DNA of 64,000 nucleotides from Pectobacterium wasabiae CFBP 3304. GTDB taxonomy: Bacteria > Pseudomonadota > Gammaproteobacteria > Enterobacterales > Enterobacteriaceae. Made by a program: the position numbers and the translations under genes. The notes below the pieces were generated by a model. The model saw only the letters and a program-made list of their open reading frames with translations. It did not search any database and was not told the DNA's origin. Numbering within the stretch: the stretch's first letter is position 1; every line of letters starts with the position of its first letter. The stretch is taken from assembly GCF_001742185.1 (NCBI RefSeq), contig NZ_CP015750.1, positions 3,534,001 through 3,598,000 on the forward strand. The letters run 5' to 3'. This document shows positions 28,515-38,413 of this stretch, in pieces.

Positions 28515-29514
28515 GTTTACCCTGTTTAGCGATGTCCAAAAATCAGCAATACGGCAACGTTTTACGCTGGCTGTGTTGTGGTCTTTTCTGCTGGTGACGC
28601 TGGCGCAGGCGGCAGAACCGTCGCGTCAGATTCAGCATGCGCTAGGCGTGACCACCGTGACAGGGACGCCGCTGCGTATTGTGACGCTGTTTCAGGGCGC
28701 GACCGACTCCGCTGTCGCGTTGGGAATCAAGCCGATTGGCGTGGTGGAATCATGGACAGAGAAGCCGATTTATCGCTACCTGCGCCCCGCTTTGCGGGGC
28801 GTAACGCTGGTCGGGCTGGAAACGCAGCCCAGTCTGGAAACCATCGCGCTACTCAAGCCCGATCTCATCGTGGCGTCTACGTTTCGGCATGAGAAAATCT
28901 ACGGCCTGCTGTCGCAGATCGCACCGACGATTGCGCTGGACAGGGTGTCTGAATTTAAGGATACGGTCCAGATGATGGGCGTCGCGCTAAACAGGGAAGA
29001 TAAGGCGAACGAGATGTTATCCCACTGGGATCGGCGGGTGGATGTGCTGCGTGACCAGTTGAAAGCCCGATTCAGCGCACGCTGGCCGCTCAGCGTGTCT
29101 ATTCTCGAATTCCGTGAAGATCACATGCGCACTTATCTGCCCGCTAGCTTTGCTGGCTCGGTGCTGTCGGAAATCGGCTTTGTCTGGTCGCGACCGGAAA
29201 GCGATACGGCAGGCGTGATGCAAAAACTTACTAGTAAGGAGAGCATTCCGGTGGTGGATGCCGATCTGTTCTTCGTTTTGCTGCGTTCGGACAAACCAGC
29301 GGTGGCGCAGAACTACCGGAATTGGCAAGCTCACCCGCTCTGGCAGCGGCTGCGGGCACCTCGGCAGCAACAGGTTTATCCGGTGGATAACGTTGCCTGG
29401 AGCCTGTCTGGCGGTATTTTGGGGGCGAATCAGATGCTGGACGACATCGAACGACAGTTTGCCGATCCTGCGGGTAAAAAAAGTGATATTGCAAGGGAGA
29501 GCACGACACGATGA
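28504..29514 (+). CDS. Periplasmic iron-siderophore binding protein
   Basis: The substrate-binding component of the ABC importer (FecB/FhuD type, cluster with two lobes joined by a helix). It has 336 residues with a signal peptide ending near residue 36 (LVTLAQA). [25 protein letters not shown] and [16 protein letters not shown] are the family's N-lobe motifs. The only reasonable start in frame is TTG 28504, overlapping the receptor stop by 11 bases. An out-of-frame ATG nearby opens only a short frame. Low initiation at TTG may be compensated by coupling. Confidence 0.87.
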   Translation: MISKFTLFSDVQKSAIRQRFTLAVLWSFLLVTLAQAAEPSRQIQHALGVTTVTGTPLRIVTLFQGATDSAVALGIKPIGVVESWTEKPIYRYLRPALRGVTLVGLETQPSLETIALLKPDLIVASTFRHEKIYGLLSQIAPTIALDRVSEFKDTVQMMGVALNREDKANEMLSHWDRRVDVLRDQLKARFSARWPLSVSILEFREDHMRTYLPASFAGSVLSEIGFVWSRPESDTAGVMQKLTSKESIPVVDADLFFVLLRSDKPAVAQNYRNWQAHPLWQRLRAPRQQQVYPVDNVAWSLSGGILGANQMLDDIERQFADPAGKKSDIARESTTR

Positions 29515-30500
29515 GACAGAGCATCGTGACGGCTGCGGGTATCGCATTATTGCTGCTGAGTATCGTCGCCAGCCTGATGCTAGGGCAAACCACGATTTCG
29601 TTGGGGGCCGTGTTCAGCGCGCTGTTCCATTACGATCCGCAGCAGATCGACCAGATACTGGTGTTAACGACCCGCCTGTCGCGGACGGTGATTGCGATCG
29701 TTGTCGGTGCCAGTCTTGCGGTTGCCGGAGCGTTAATGCAGGCGTTGACGCGTAACCCGTTGGCCTCGCCGGGAATATTCGGCATTAACGCGGGAGCCAT
29801 GTTTTCCGTCGTATTGTTGTCCTCGCTGTTGACCTTTTCCTCGCAGATCGCACTGGCGTGGACAGCCTATTTGGGCGCCGCTGTTGCTGGCATCATGGTG
29901 TATGTGCTGGGAACGTTAGGGAATGCGCGTTCGAGCCATTTACGCATTGTGCTGGCTGGTGCCGCGATTAGCGCGCTGTTTATCTCGTTTACGCAAGCGC
30001 TGCTAGTGATCAATCAGGACGGGCTGGATAGCATGCTGTTCTGGCTGGCCGGTTCGGTATCTGGGCGCAGCCTGTCGATGCTGTTATCGCTGCTGCCGTA
30101 CTTTGTTATCGCACTCTTCCTTGCGCTGCTACTGGCGCGTCACCTGAATATTCTGGTGGCGGGTGATGAGATCGCCAAAGGGCTGGGACAGCGTACCGCG
30201 CTGGTGCGTTCGCTATCCGGGCTGTGCGTGATCGGGCTGGCTGGCGGCGCGGTGGCGATAGCCGGAAATATCGGTTTTATCGGGCTGATCGTGCCGCATA
30301 TTGTGCGTCGCGTACTGTCTGCCGATCACCGTTGGCTGTTGCCCGGCTGCGCGATTTTCGGTGCTACGCTGTTGCTGCTGGCTGATGTTGCTGCGCGCTT
30401 GCTGATTGTGCCGCAGGAAGTGCCGGTTGGGGCAATGACCGCGCTGCTGGGCGCGCCTTTCTTCATTTATCTGGCGAGAAGGGGAATGCGGCATGGGTAA
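29511..30500 (+). CDS. FecCD-family siderophore ABC permease
   Basis: A polytopic inner-membrane subunit (329 residues, about nine or ten helices) of the iron-siderophore importer. It contains the family motif [17 protein letters not shown] near residue 80 and the ATPase-coupling region [23 protein letters not shown] marks the C-terminal half. It overlaps the binding-protein stop by four bases. Confidence 0.92.
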   Translation: MRQSIVTAAGIALLLLSIVASLMLGQTTISLGAVFSALFHYDPQQIDQILVLTTRLSRTVIAIVVGASLAVAGALMQALTRNPLASPGIFGINAGAMFSVVLLSSLLTFSSQIALAWTAYLGAAVAGIMVYVLGTLGNARSSHLRIVLAGAAISALFISFTQALLVINQDGLDSMLFWLAGSVSGRSLSMLLSLLPYFVIALFLALLLARHLNILVAGDEIAKGLGQRTALVRSLSGLCVIGLAGGAVAIAGNIGFIGLIVPHIVRRVLSADHRWLLPGCAIFGATLLLLADVAARLLIVPQEVPVGAMTALLGAPFFIYLARRGMRHG

Positions 30501-31524
30501 GGTGTGTACCGTGCGCGTAGGGCGTTTTTCGCGCCAGATTGATCTGCACACGTCTGTGGTGGCGCTCTCGCTCCTGCTGGTGCTGTTAGCCGTGGTGTTC
30601 CTCTCGCTGTCGCTGGGACAGGTGGTGCTGTCGCCTACGCAGGTGATGTCGGCGCTGCTGGGAAAGGCAGACAGCGGCGTGCATTTTATCGTCAACGACC
30701 TGCGTTTGCCGCGTGCGCTGCTGGCACTATTGGTCGGCGGCGCGCTAGCGATATCGGGCTTGATTCTGCAAAGCATTGTGCGCAATCCGCTGGCCTCGCC
30801 GGATATTCTGGGGATTACCAGCGGCGCATCGGCGGCAGCGGTATTCTTCCTCTCGTTTCTGGCGGCGGTGATAAGCCAGCGTTGGCTTCCGCTGGCGGCA
30901 ATGGGCGGGGCGTGGGTTACCGCGATTGCCATTTATCTACTGGCCTGGAAGCAAAGCGCATCGCCACTGCGCTTGGTGCTGGTTGGGGTTGGGCTGTCCG
31001 CTATTATGGGGGCGGCGGTCACGATGATGCTGGTGTTTAGCCCGATTGGAACGACGTTGACGGCGTATGTGTGGCTGACGGGCAGTATTTACGGCGCACA
31101 GTGGCAGCATGTATCGGCGCTGGCGGGCTGGTTGCTGCTTGGTGCCCCGTTTCTGGTGGGGCTGGCGCGGCATGTCAACGTGCATGAGTTGGATGATGCG
31201 CTGGCCTGCGGCGTCGGCCAGTCTGTCGGGCGTATCCGGTTTGCGCTGTTAACGTTAAGCGTTGCGCTGGCAGGGGCGGCGATTGCCTATGCCGGTGCGA
31301 TGGCATTTGTCGGCCTGCTGGCACCGCATATTGCGAAAAAGCTGGCAAACCGTTCATTCTCCGGCTTGGCGCTGGTGTCGGCGCTGACGGGCGGTTTATT
31401 GGTGATGGTGGCTGATTTGATTGGCCGCACGGCGTTCCTGCCGCTGGATCTGCCTGCTGGCATTTTTATCTCCGTGCTCGGAACGCCTTTCTTTATCTAT
31501 TTATTGCTTCGGCAACGTTATTGA
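30493..31524 (+). CDS. FecCD-family siderophore ABC permease
   Basis: The second permease of the importer, with 343 residues. It has [17 protein letters not shown] as the equivalent signature, the [12 protein letters not shown] coupling region and [15 protein letters not shown]. Its start overlaps the preceding permease by eight bases. The two permeases form a heterodimer in the FhuB/FecCD manner. Confidence 0.92.
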   Translation: MGKVCTVRVGRFSRQIDLHTSVVALSLLLVLLAVVFLSLSLGQVVLSPTQVMSALLGKADSGVHFIVNDLRLPRALLALLVGGALAISGLILQSIVRNPLASPDILGITSGASAAAVFFLSFLAAVISQRWLPLAAMGGAWVTAIAIYLLAWKQSASPLRLVLVGVGLSAIMGAAVTMMLVFSPIGTTLTAYVWLTGSIYGAQWQHVSALAGWLLLGAPFLVGLARHVNVHELDDALACGVGQSVGRIRFALLTLSVALAGAAIAYAGAMAFVGLLAPHIAKKLANRSFSGLALVSALTGGLLVMVADLIGRTAFLPLDLPAGIFISVLGTPFFIYLLLRQRY

Positions 31525-31536
31525 GATCGCAAGATT

Positions 31537-32388
31537 ATGCCAGAGAATGTGCAGCCAACACACGTCCCCCCAACTGACCGCGAGGCGATTGCCAGCCAGT
31601 CGCTGACGCTGAGTTACGAAAAACAGGTCGTGATTGATGCGCTGGATATCACGCTGCCAGCCGGGAAAATCTCGGTGCTGGTGGGGAGTAACGGCTGTGG
31701 CAAGAGCACGTTACTGAAGTCGTTTGCCCGTCTGCTGAAACCGACAAGTGGGACGATTATTGTCAACGGGGCGGATATCCATCGGCAATCCACCGTTGAG
31801 GTGGCGAAATCTTTGGCGATTTTGCCGCAAACGCCAACCGCACCGGAAGGGCTAACGGTGTATCAGTTGGTGAAGATGGGGCGCTACCCGCACCAATCGT
31901 GGCTGAAACAGTGGTCGGCCACGGATGAAGAAAAAGTGCTTCAGGCGTTGCGCAGTACCGGTGTGCTGGCGTTAAAGGATCGCGCGGTGGATTCGCTATC
32001 CGGTGGGCAGCGTCAGCGCGTCTGGATCGCCATGACGCTAGCGCAGGATACCGATATCGTCCTGCTGGATGAGCCAACGACCTATCTCGATCTGGCACAT
32101 CAGATGGAGGTCCTGGATTTGCTACGGGCACTGAACGCTCAGCAGCAGAAAACCATCGTCATGGTGCTGCACGATCTGAATCTGGCGTGCCGCTACGCGC
32201 ATCACATGGTGGCCGTGCATAACCGGACGGTGTTTGCACAAGGCAATCCACGCGACATTCTCACCGAAGCTACGGTAAAAACGGTGTTTAACCTGAACTG
32301 TCGCATCATCGACGATCCATTTTTCGGTACGCCGTTGTGCATTCCGTTTGGGCGCGAGGCGGTGGAGGTTGCGACTGATGTCGGCTAA
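31537..32388 (+). CDS. Siderophore ABC importer ATPase
   Basis: The ATP-binding subunit (283 residues) of the FecE/FhuC type. Walker A is GSNGCGKST near residues 49-57, the Q-loop is LPQTPTAPEG, the signature is LSGGQRQR, and Walker B is VLLDEPTTYLD. The H-loop VLHDLNLACRYA follows. It is 12 bases after the second permease, and its end overlaps the FhuF-like gene by 11 bases. Confidence 0.94.
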   Translation: MPENVQPTHVPPTDREAIASQSLTLSYEKQVVIDALDITLPAGKISVLVGSNGCGKSTLLKSFARLLKPTSGTIIVNGADIHRQSTVEVAKSLAILPQTPTAPEGLTVYQLVKMGRYPHQSWLKQWSATDEEKVLQALRSTGVLALKDRAVDSLSGGQRQRVWIAMTLAQDTDIVLLDEPTTYLDLAHQMEVLDLLRALNAQQQKTIVMVLHDLNLACRYAHHMVAVHNRTVFAQGNPRDILTEATVKTVFNLNCRIIDDPFFGTPLCIPFGREAVEVATDVG

Positions 32389-33190
32389 CCACCTGACGGC
32401 ACCGCAGTGGGCGATGCTGTCCGGCACGCTGCAACTAACGGATGCTTCGCAGCGGGTAGGCTCTGACCGTTGCCCAAGCTGTAAGGTGCTGGAACCAAAC
32501 TATTGTCGTTGGCTGCTGGATACCCTGACGCCGCCGCTATTGTCGCCATCGATCAAGATTACCGCGTCACTACTGGCGAAGCGGATAGGGTTCTTAACCA
32601 CGGCCGCCAGCCTGTACGCAATGTCGGTGTATAACAAAGGGCTGAACATGACGCTGGATAACAGCGTATTGGAATTCGGACACCAGCGTTTATGGACATC
32701 GACCATGCCACTTTACGATCTCACGGTGTCTCAACCAGAAACCGGGTTGCGAGAGGTATGGCGCGATAGCCTGTTCGACACGCTGTTTGCTCAGCACCTG
32801 TCGCCGATCTTACATTCGCTGTCTGCGGTGTCGGGTGTGCCGCTGCGTATCCTGTGGGAGAACGTCGCGGTGCGGGTGTTTTCGTTATATGAACAGCGCA
32901 TTGAGTGGGACGATCCGGCGGCGGAGTGTTCACCAGGAATGACGTTAGCGCAGCAGGTACAACAGGATTTCGACGCCTTGCTGGCTGCACCTGGCGAGCG
33001 TTTTGGCTGTGATGATAATCCGTTAAGGCCGTTCTTTCGTGCGAAAACGCGGGTTCCTGCGGTGGGGAGTGCTGTGAGCTTTCGCAACATACGTTTTCGC
33101 CGCACCTGCTGTTTTTATTACAAAGCGTCGCAGCCACAGGAATATTGCAATAACTGTCCCTTATTGCGCCCTACCAGAGAAACGGGCTGA
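32378..33190 (+). CDS. FhuF-like siderophore-iron reductase
   Basis: A 270-residue cytoplasmic protein expected to reduce the imported ferric siderophore and release iron. Its C-terminus carries the iron-sulfur cysteines: C244 and C245, then C257 and C260, a CC-x11-C-x2-C spacing, in FRRTCCFYYKAS...YCNNCPLL. E. coli FhuF, as I recall it, has ten residues in the long gap, so this protein has one extra. The ATG at 32378 is chosen because GGAGG lies nine bases ahead. It is the last gene of the operon and gives it a complete uptake-to-release route without any siderophore synthesis gene. Confidence 0.82.
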   Translation: MSANHLTAPQWAMLSGTLQLTDASQRVGSDRCPSCKVLEPNYCRWLLDTLTPPLLSPSIKITASLLAKRIGFLTTAASLYAMSVYNKGLNMTLDNSVLEFGHQRLWTSTMPLYDLTVSQPETGLREVWRDSLFDTLFAQHLSPILHSLSAVSGVPLRILWENVAVRVFSLYEQRIEWDDPAAECSPGMTLAQQVQQDFDALLAAPGERFGCDDNPLRPFFRAKTRVPAVGSAVSFRNIRFRRTCCFYYKASQPQEYCNNCPLLRPTRETG

Positions 33191-33290
33191 CACAGATAAA
33201 AATCCCTTAGTGGTCAGAATCTCTGCTACAATCGTCGGCAGTCATGCACCGTAGTTGTGCTCGTTCATCGTGGTTGTTGCGTATGTCGTT

Positions 33291-33326
33291 GTTACGTGAA
33301 GTGTTACGTGAGTTGTTACGTAAATA
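33291..33326 (+). repeat. Three tandem 12-bp repeats upstream of rhlE
   Basis: GTTACGTGAAGT, GTTACGTGAGTT and GTTACGTAAATA follow exactly end to end. A weaker copy (GTTGCGTATGTC) precedes them at 33276. They lie 85-120 bases upstream of the rhlE start codon and probably inside its leader, since a -10-like TACAAT is at 33227-33232. Confidence 0.75.
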
Positions 33327-33411
33327 GTGGCCCAGCAAACCCGTCTTATTGACCCTCTGAAAACTACACCGGCTGCTGTCCGGTCAGAGCGGATCTGGAG
33401 TTGTTCTTTTT

Positions 33412-34854
33412 ATGTCATTTGATTCTCTCGGCCTGAGTGCCGATATTCTGCGCGCGATTGAAGAGCAGGGTTATCGCGATCCTACCCCTGTTCAGCGTCA
33501 GGCGATCCCTGTCGTGCTGGAAGGGCGCGATTTAATGGCCAGCGCCCAAACGGGAACGGGCAAAACGGCAGGTTTTACGCTGCCGCTATTGCAACTGCTG
33601 ACCAGCCGTGAAGCGCAGCATAAAGGGAAAGGTCGCCGTCCAGTACGCGCGCTGATCCTGACGCCAACCCGCGAATTGGCAGCGCAGATTGATGAGAACG
33701 TGAAGGCGTATAGTAAATATTTACCCCTGCGTTCACTGGTCGTATTCGGCGGTGTGAGTATTAACCCGCAGATGATGAAGCTGCGCGGCGGTGTGGATAT
33801 TCTGGTGGCGACGCCGGGGCGTCTGCTCGATCTGGAACATCAGCGCGCCGTTGACCTGTCACAGATCGAAATTTTGGTGCTGGATGAAGCGGACCGTATG
33901 CTGGATATGGGCTTCATTCACGATATTCGTCGTGTATTGGCGAAGCTGCCGGCTAAACGCCAAAACCTGCTGTTCTCCGCGACCTTCTCGGACGAGATCA
34001 AAGCGCTGGCGAACAAACTGCTGGCTAATCCAGCCTCGGTTGAAGTCGTGCGTCGTAATACACCGTCTGAACTGGTTACGCAGCACGTACATTTTGTCGA
34101 TAAGCGCCGCAAGCGTGAACTGCTATCGCAGTTGATTGGTGAAAATAACTGGCAGCAGGTGCTGGTCTTTACCCGAACCAAGCACGGGGCTAACCACCTG
34201 GCTGAACTGCTGGAAAAAGACGGTATCACCGCTGCGGCTATCCACGGTAATAAAAGTCAGGGCGCGCGTACTCGTGCGTTGGCAAACTTCAAAGACGGCA
34301 GCATTCGCGTGCTGGTCGCGACGGATATTGCTGCGCGTGGTCTGGATATCGACCAACTGCCGCACGTGGTGAACTATGAGTTACCGAACGTGCCAGAAGA
34401 TTACGTTCACCGCATCGGCCGTACCGGCCGTGCAGAAGCGACGGGCGAAGCGCTGTCGCTGGTGTGTGTAGATGAACACAAACTGCTGCGTGACATCGAA
34501 CGTCTGCTGAAGCGTGAGATTCCACGTATCGCTATCGAAGGCTACGAGCCGGATCCGTCCATCAAGGCCGAGCCGATTGTGAATGGTCGTCAGGGCAACC
34601 GTGGCGGTGGCGGCGGTGGTGCGCGCAACGCCTCTCCTCGCGCACAGTCTGGCGCGCCACGCGGTCAGTCTGAGCGTAGCCAGGGTCAGGGCGAACGCCG
34701 TCCGGCCGATGGCAATCGCCAGCCGCGTAAAGCGGGCGGTAATAGCGATAGCCCGTGGGGTACTGGCGGAAAAGGGAATGGCGGCAAGAGTAGTGGCGAA
34801 GGCCAACGCCGCGCGCCGCGTCCGCAAAACCGCAGTAAGCCAGCGGACAAGTAA
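33412..34854 (+). CDS. rhlE: DEAD-box ATP-dependent RNA helicase RhlE
   Basis: An RNA helicase linked to ribosome assembly and RNA turnover. It has 480 residues. Q motif region [11 protein letters not shown], Walker A AQTGTGKT (45-52), PTRELA, the DEAD box (VLDEADRML), SAT, and HRIGRTGR are all present. The C-terminal 90 residues are low-complexity and rich in Gly, Arg, Ser and Gln ([12 protein letters not shown]...), a basic tail used for RNA or ribosome contacts. A long antisense open frame here is only a by-product of GC-rich codons. Confidence 0.96.
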   Translation: MSFDSLGLSADILRAIEEQGYRDPTPVQRQAIPVVLEGRDLMASAQTGTGKTAGFTLPLLQLLTSREAQHKGKGRRPVRALILTPTRELAAQIDENVKAYSKYLPLRSLVVFGGVSINPQMMKLRGGVDILVATPGRLLDLEHQRAVDLSQIEILVLDEADRMLDMGFIHDIRRVLAKLPAKRQNLLFSATFSDEIKALANKLLANPASVEVVRRNTPSELVTQHVHFVDKRRKRELLSQLIGENNWQQVLVFTRTKHGANHLAELLEKDGITAAAIHGNKSQGARTRALANFKDGSIRVLVATDIAARGLDIDQLPHVVNYELPNVPEDYVHRIGRTGRAEATGEALSLVCVDEHKLLRDIERLLKREIPRIAIEGYEPDPSIKAEPIVNGRQGNRGGGGGGARNASPRAQSGAPRGQSERSQGQGERRPADGNRQPRKAGGNSDSPWGTGGKGNGGKSSGEGQRRAPRPQNRSKPADK

Positions 34855-34861
34855 CAGCGAA

Positions 34862-35063
34862 AGGGAGCCAGCGGTTCCCTCAGACCGTTGACAAACCTAT
34901 TTGCCGAATGAAAACGGGAGTAACGGAATAGAAGAGTAAAGCGTTTGCGCCAGGGATGGCGCAAGCCGAGCTTACATGGACGTACTTGCAGCGTCTTTAC
35001 GATCTATCCGTTACTCTCGCTCTACGGACTTTGTCAGCAATCTCAGGGAACCAGCGGTTCCCT
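34862..35063. repeat. 202-bp imperfect inverted-repeat element
   Basis: Both ends carry near-identical hairpins: AGGGAGCC-AGC-GGTTCCCT at 34862-34880 and AGGGAACC-AGC-GGTTCCCT at 35045-35063. Moving inwards the two arms keep matching in opposite orientation (GTTGACAAA against TTTGTCAGC; GAGTAACGGAATAGA against TCTATCCGTTACTC). A central hairpin TTGCGCC-N6-GGCGCAA sits at 34945-34964. The whole can fold back on itself, as in a non-coding mobile element of the MITE/ERIC kind. I do not recognise it as a named family. Confidence 0.7.
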
Positions 35064-35068
35064 TTTTT
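35045..35068 (+). terminator. Intrinsic terminator after rhlE
   Basis: An 8-bp perfect stem, AGGGAACC/GGTTCCCT, with a three-base loop and then a run of T bases. It forms the right end of the 202-bp repeat and would end rhlE transcripts before the convergent exporter gene. Confidence 0.75.
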
Positions 35069-35074
35069 ATCGCG

Positions 35075-35974
35075 TTATTTCGCCGTGGCAGGCTGTGCGG
35101 TTAGATGGCGTGGCCGATAGAACATCACCGCGTTGCCCGCCAGAATCAGCAGCAGGCCGATAAGCGCGTTGGGTCGCCAGTGATAGTCTTCAAATAGCGT
35201 CGAAATCGACAGCGCCACCAGCGGAAAGAGCAGCGTGGTGTAAGCCGCCTGACTGGCACCAATGCGGCCGATCAGGGTGAAATAAGCGCCGAAGCCGATG
35301 ACTGAACCAAAGATAGCCAGATAGAACAGTGAACCCAGATAGCTGGTGCTGTACTCCGGTGCGAAGCTATATCCCTGAATCAGACTAAACAGCCCCATCC
35401 AGAGCGCCCCATATCCCATGCCCCAGCCGTTGGTCGTCAGAACATCTCGCCCTTGTCGCTGATGCTGGGCGCTGATCATATTGCCGAGCGAGAAGCAGTA
35501 TGTGCCCAGAATGCTCAATCCCACACCCCACAGCAGATAGGGTTGCGCGTCGATTAGCGTCAGGTCATGCCAGAACAGCGCAATGATGCCGATAAGCCCT
35601 AGCGGTGTGGCGATCGCCACGTTGCGTGTTAACGGCTGTCCGAAGAAAAGACGGCTGTTAAAGGCATTAAACAGCACCGCCATCGAGAAAATGATGGATT
35701 CCAACCCGCTCGAAATCCAGGCGATGGCGTGGTAAAAACAGAGAAAGTTGACGCCGAATACGCATAGTCCTTGTACCATACACAGCAGATGTGCGCGTGG
35801 AGAAAGTGAGTGTAGGCGGCGCGTTAGGGTCAGGAACGCCAGTAAAACAGCCGATGCTAGCGCAAAGCGCCAGAAAACGGAAACTTCAGCCGCGACGTTG
35901 CCTTGTTGCAGGCTAATCGCGATCCAGGTCGTCCCCCAAATCAGGACGATAGAAAAGTAGAGTAGGGTATTCAT
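35075..35974 (-). CDS. EamA/DMT-family inner-membrane exporter
   Basis: A drug/metabolite transporter-type protein of 299 residues with ten predicted helices in two EamA repeats; VLIWGTTWIAISLQQG at the N-terminus and the second-repeat GSVIGFGAYFTLIGRIGASQAAYTTLLFPLVAL are typical. The substrate is unknown. The start is the ATG at 35974 (MNTLLYFSI); a longer frame to 36091 adds a non-conserved, poorly hydrophobic leader. It is divergent from the AraC-type gene at 36090, its likely regulator. Confidence 0.85.
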   Translation of the reverse strand: MNTLLYFSIVLIWGTTWIAISLQQGNVAAEVSVFWRFALASAVLLAFLTLTRRLHSLSPRAHLLCMVQGLCVFGVNFLCFYHAIAWISSGLESIIFSMAVLFNAFNSRLFFGQPLTRNVAIATPLGLIGIIALFWHDLTLIDAQPYLLWGVGLSILGTYCFSLGNMISAQHQRQGRDVLTTNGWGMGYGALWMGLFSLIQGYSFAPEYSTSYLGSLFYLAIFGSVIGFGAYFTLIGRIGASQAAYTTLLFPLVALSISTLFEDYHWRPNALIGLLLILAGNAVMFYRPRHLTAQPATAK

Positions 35975-36089
35975 TGAGTGATTCCGCATGAGTTCATGTC
36001 GGCAGTATGGCGCATGCGTTTGTTGCGGGCTTTCAGCACATTGCGGTGAATAACAGAATCTTGCGGCTAAATGAAAAACGGAGGCAGCC

Positions 36090-36961
36090 ATGCATCGTTA
36101 TAAAGCGTTCGATACCATGCTGCATCACAAAACCGAGTTGCGTGACACCGTCGAATTGACATCCGGCGTGCGGCTGGCTGCATGGTTTAACCGCCACGAC
36201 CGCGTCACGATGGAAAATACGGAGCACCATACGCTCAGCCTTTATATTGCGGGTGGCTATGAGAGCTACCATCAAACGGCAGACGGCTGGCATAACGGCG
36301 GGGGCCGGATCGTTTCTGCCTGATGCCGAAACAGAGCGCATCGACCTGGGATATCCGTGGCGATCTTGATTTTGTGCATCTGTATTTTGACGATGCGCAC
36401 CTGCGACAGTTAGCTGAGCAAACCTGGGATCGCAGTCCGGCATCGATCTGCACAGAAGAGCGTATATTTGGTGACGATCCGCTGATTACGTCGCTGTATC
36501 GACAGTTTCTGCTCAGCAACCGCTGGGACGATCCAGCAAATCAGCTTGTTTTGGGCAGCGCTGCAACGCTGCTGATGATTCAGGTGCTGCGCGGTTACAC
36601 CCAATTACAATGGGAACTGCCGACGGTGCGTGGCGGGTTGGCACCCGCAGTGCTGCGGCGTAGCAAGATGCAAATTGACGCCAATCTCGATCAACCGCTA
36701 ACACTACAGGCGCTGGCGGCAGAAGCAGGGCTTAGCGAGTTTCACTTTGCGCGCATGTTTCGTCAGAGTGTGGGGATGGCACCGCATCAGTATGTTCTCA
36801 AGCAGCGGCTGATCCGAGCTGAAGCGCTGGTGCGGCAAGGTGCGTTGCCGATCACAGACATCGCGCTGGCCTGCGGGTTTAGCTCCGCCAGCCACCTGAG
36901 CCACCAATTCAAAAAGGAATATGGCCTGACGCCATCGGCACTGCGTCTGGCGCAGAAATAG
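36090..36961 (+). pseudogene. AraC-family regulator, frameshifted in a G run
   Basis: Two frames join into one 290-residue AraC-type protein if one G is restored in the GGGGG run at 36300-36304. The first frame (from ATG 36090, with GGAGG five bases ahead) encodes a cupin-like sensor domain ending DGWHNGGG and then runs to TGA at 36321-36323. The other frame continues PDRFCLMPKQS and carries the complete C-terminal helix-turn-helix pair (LQALAAEAGLSEFHFARMFRQ and ITDIALACGFSSASHLSHQFKK). The gene is either inactive, switched by slippage in the G run, or misread. It lies divergent to the EamA exporter. Confidence 0.85.
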
Positions 36962-37002
36962 AGCGGAAAACGTAGACGGGCAAACAGTCAGTGAGGCGTT
37001 AT

Positions 37003-37026
37003 TGAGGCGGACGAGTGTCCGCCTCA
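37003..37026. terminator. Hairpin between the AraC gene and pepT
   Basis: Perfect 10-bp arms TGAGGCGGAC and GTCCGCCTCA with a four-base loop, then CGCTTTT on the plus strand. It separates two convergent genes. Confidence 0.65.
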
Positions 37027-37043
37027 CGCTTTTCTGGATGCGA

Positions 37044-38273
37044 TTATTTCGCCGCCAGTAGGCATAAATTCAATGCCACTTCATACGATTTCACAAACGA
37101 TGGCACAGGAAGAAACTCAAAGCGTGAGTGGAAATTGTGTGCGCCAGTGAAGAAGTTCGGCGTCAGCAATCCCTTGGCCGACAGCGCCGCGCCGTCCGTG
37201 CCGCCACGCATTGGTGTCACTTTGGGTTCAATGCCCAGCGTGTCTAGTGCGGCAAACAGCAGGTCGATAGCCCGCCGATCGTCGGTAATCGCATTGCTGA
37301 TATTGCTGTAGATATCGGTGAGACTGTAGGTCACGCCGCCGGTCGGGTACTGCGCGGCAATCTTCTCTGCGATCGCTGCGATCTGCTGCTTCCGCTGTTC
37401 AAACGTGGCTAAATCGAAATCGCGAATGGACGCTTTAAGCTTCGCTTCATTGGCATTTGCCGTCAGATCGTTAAACCAGACATAGCCTTCGCGTCCTTCC
37501 GTATGTTCCGGCGTCTGCTGGCGATCGAACTGACTGATAAAATCGTGCGCCATCAGTAGCGGGTTGACCAGCACGCCTTTCGCCGACATCGGATGTGCTG
37601 GCACGCCGGTAAAGCGAATTTCCGCTGAGGCCGCATTGAAGTTCTCATACACCACTTCACCCAGCTCGCAGCAGTCGATGGTATAGGCAAAATCAACATC
37701 GAAGCGTTTGAGATCGAGCGCTTTCGCACCGCGCAGCCCAATTTCTTCATCCGGCACGAAAGCCACCACGATATCGCCGTGTGGTGTCGCGTCGGTCAGA
37801 TTCTCCATCAGCGTCATCACTACGGTAACGGCGGCTTTGTTGTCTGCACCCAGTACGCTGGTGCCATCGCTAAAAATAATGTCCTGCCCGACATATGGCC
37901 GTATTTCCGGGTGTTTTGCCGTGCGCAGCCAGATGTCCTGTTCGACATTCAGGCACAGGTCTTCACCGGTAAAGCGCAGCGTTTGCGGGTGAATATGCGG
38001 TGACAGGCCTACGTCAACCGTATCGATATGGGTAATAAAACCGATGCGCGGTGCGGACGGACAGTTGCCCGGCTTTACGGCTGTCACGGTGGCGTGCTCA
38101 TCAATCACGATATCCTGTAGACCCAACTCACGCAGTTCGTCCGCCAACAGACGCGCCATCTCATGCTGTTCCTGTGTGCTGGGTAACGTTGTCGAGCTGG
38201 CATTGCTTTGGCTGGTGACGGCGAGATAACGGTAAAAACGGTTACTGAGTTGATGAGCCAGATTGTCTGTCAT
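37044..38273 (-). CDS. pepT: Peptidase T (tripeptide aminopeptidase)
   Basis: A cytoplasmic zinc aminopeptidase that removes N-terminal residues from tripeptides. It has 409 residues, against 408 in E. coli. The M20 metal-site motifs are visible: THIDTVD near residue 82, GADNKAAV (bridging Asp) and the PDEEIG catalytic glutamates near 177. MRGGTDGAALSAKG and TGAHNFHSRFE complete the site. No clear FNR box was seen in its promoter region. Confidence 0.96.
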   Translation of the reverse strand: MTDNLAHQLSNRFYRYLAVTSQSNASSTTLPSTQEQHEMARLLADELRELGLQDIVIDEHATVTAVKPGNCPSAPRIGFITHIDTVDVGLSPHIHPQTLRFTGEDLCLNVEQDIWLRTAKHPEIRPYVGQDIIFSDGTSVLGADNKAAVTVVMTLMENLTDATPHGDIVVAFVPDEEIGLRGAKALDLKRFDVDFAYTIDCCELGEVVYENFNAASAEIRFTGVPAHPMSAKGVLVNPLLMAHDFISQFDRQQTPEHTEGREGYVWFNDLTANANEAKLKASIRDFDLATFEQRKQQIAAIAEKIAAQYPTGGVTYSLTDIYSNISNAITDDRRAIDLLFAALDTLGIEPKVTPMRGGTDGAALSAKGLLTPNFFTGAHNFHSRFEFLPVPSFVKSYEVALNLCLLAAK

Positions 38274-38413
38274 AACGAATCCTTTTTGTTCTGCAATGCC
38301 GATGATGGCTATCCTAACGTAGAAATTATTTCATTTGAGGGTTTTATTTGTCATTTTATCGTCATGATTTTTATAGCGGTGTGGTGGAACATAAATAACA
38401 AGCGAGGACTGGG

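Noticed and set aside
28504..28620. Frameshift at the start of the siderophore-binding protein gene
   Set aside because: An out-of-frame ATG opens only about 20 codons. The main frame already holds a complete signal peptide, so a TTG start is simpler.
33291..33326. Tandem repeats considered as a CRISPR array (also 57833 and 60280)
   Set aside because: Units are 12-19 bp with no unique spacers and no cas genes nearby.
34381..34827. Long minus-strand frame inside rhlE
   Set aside because: A mirror of the Gly/Arg-rich C-terminal coding region of rhlE, with biased repetitive composition.
38274..38413. FNR box for pepT
   Set aside because: No TTGAT-N4-ATCAA-like sequence was found in the pepT promoter region.
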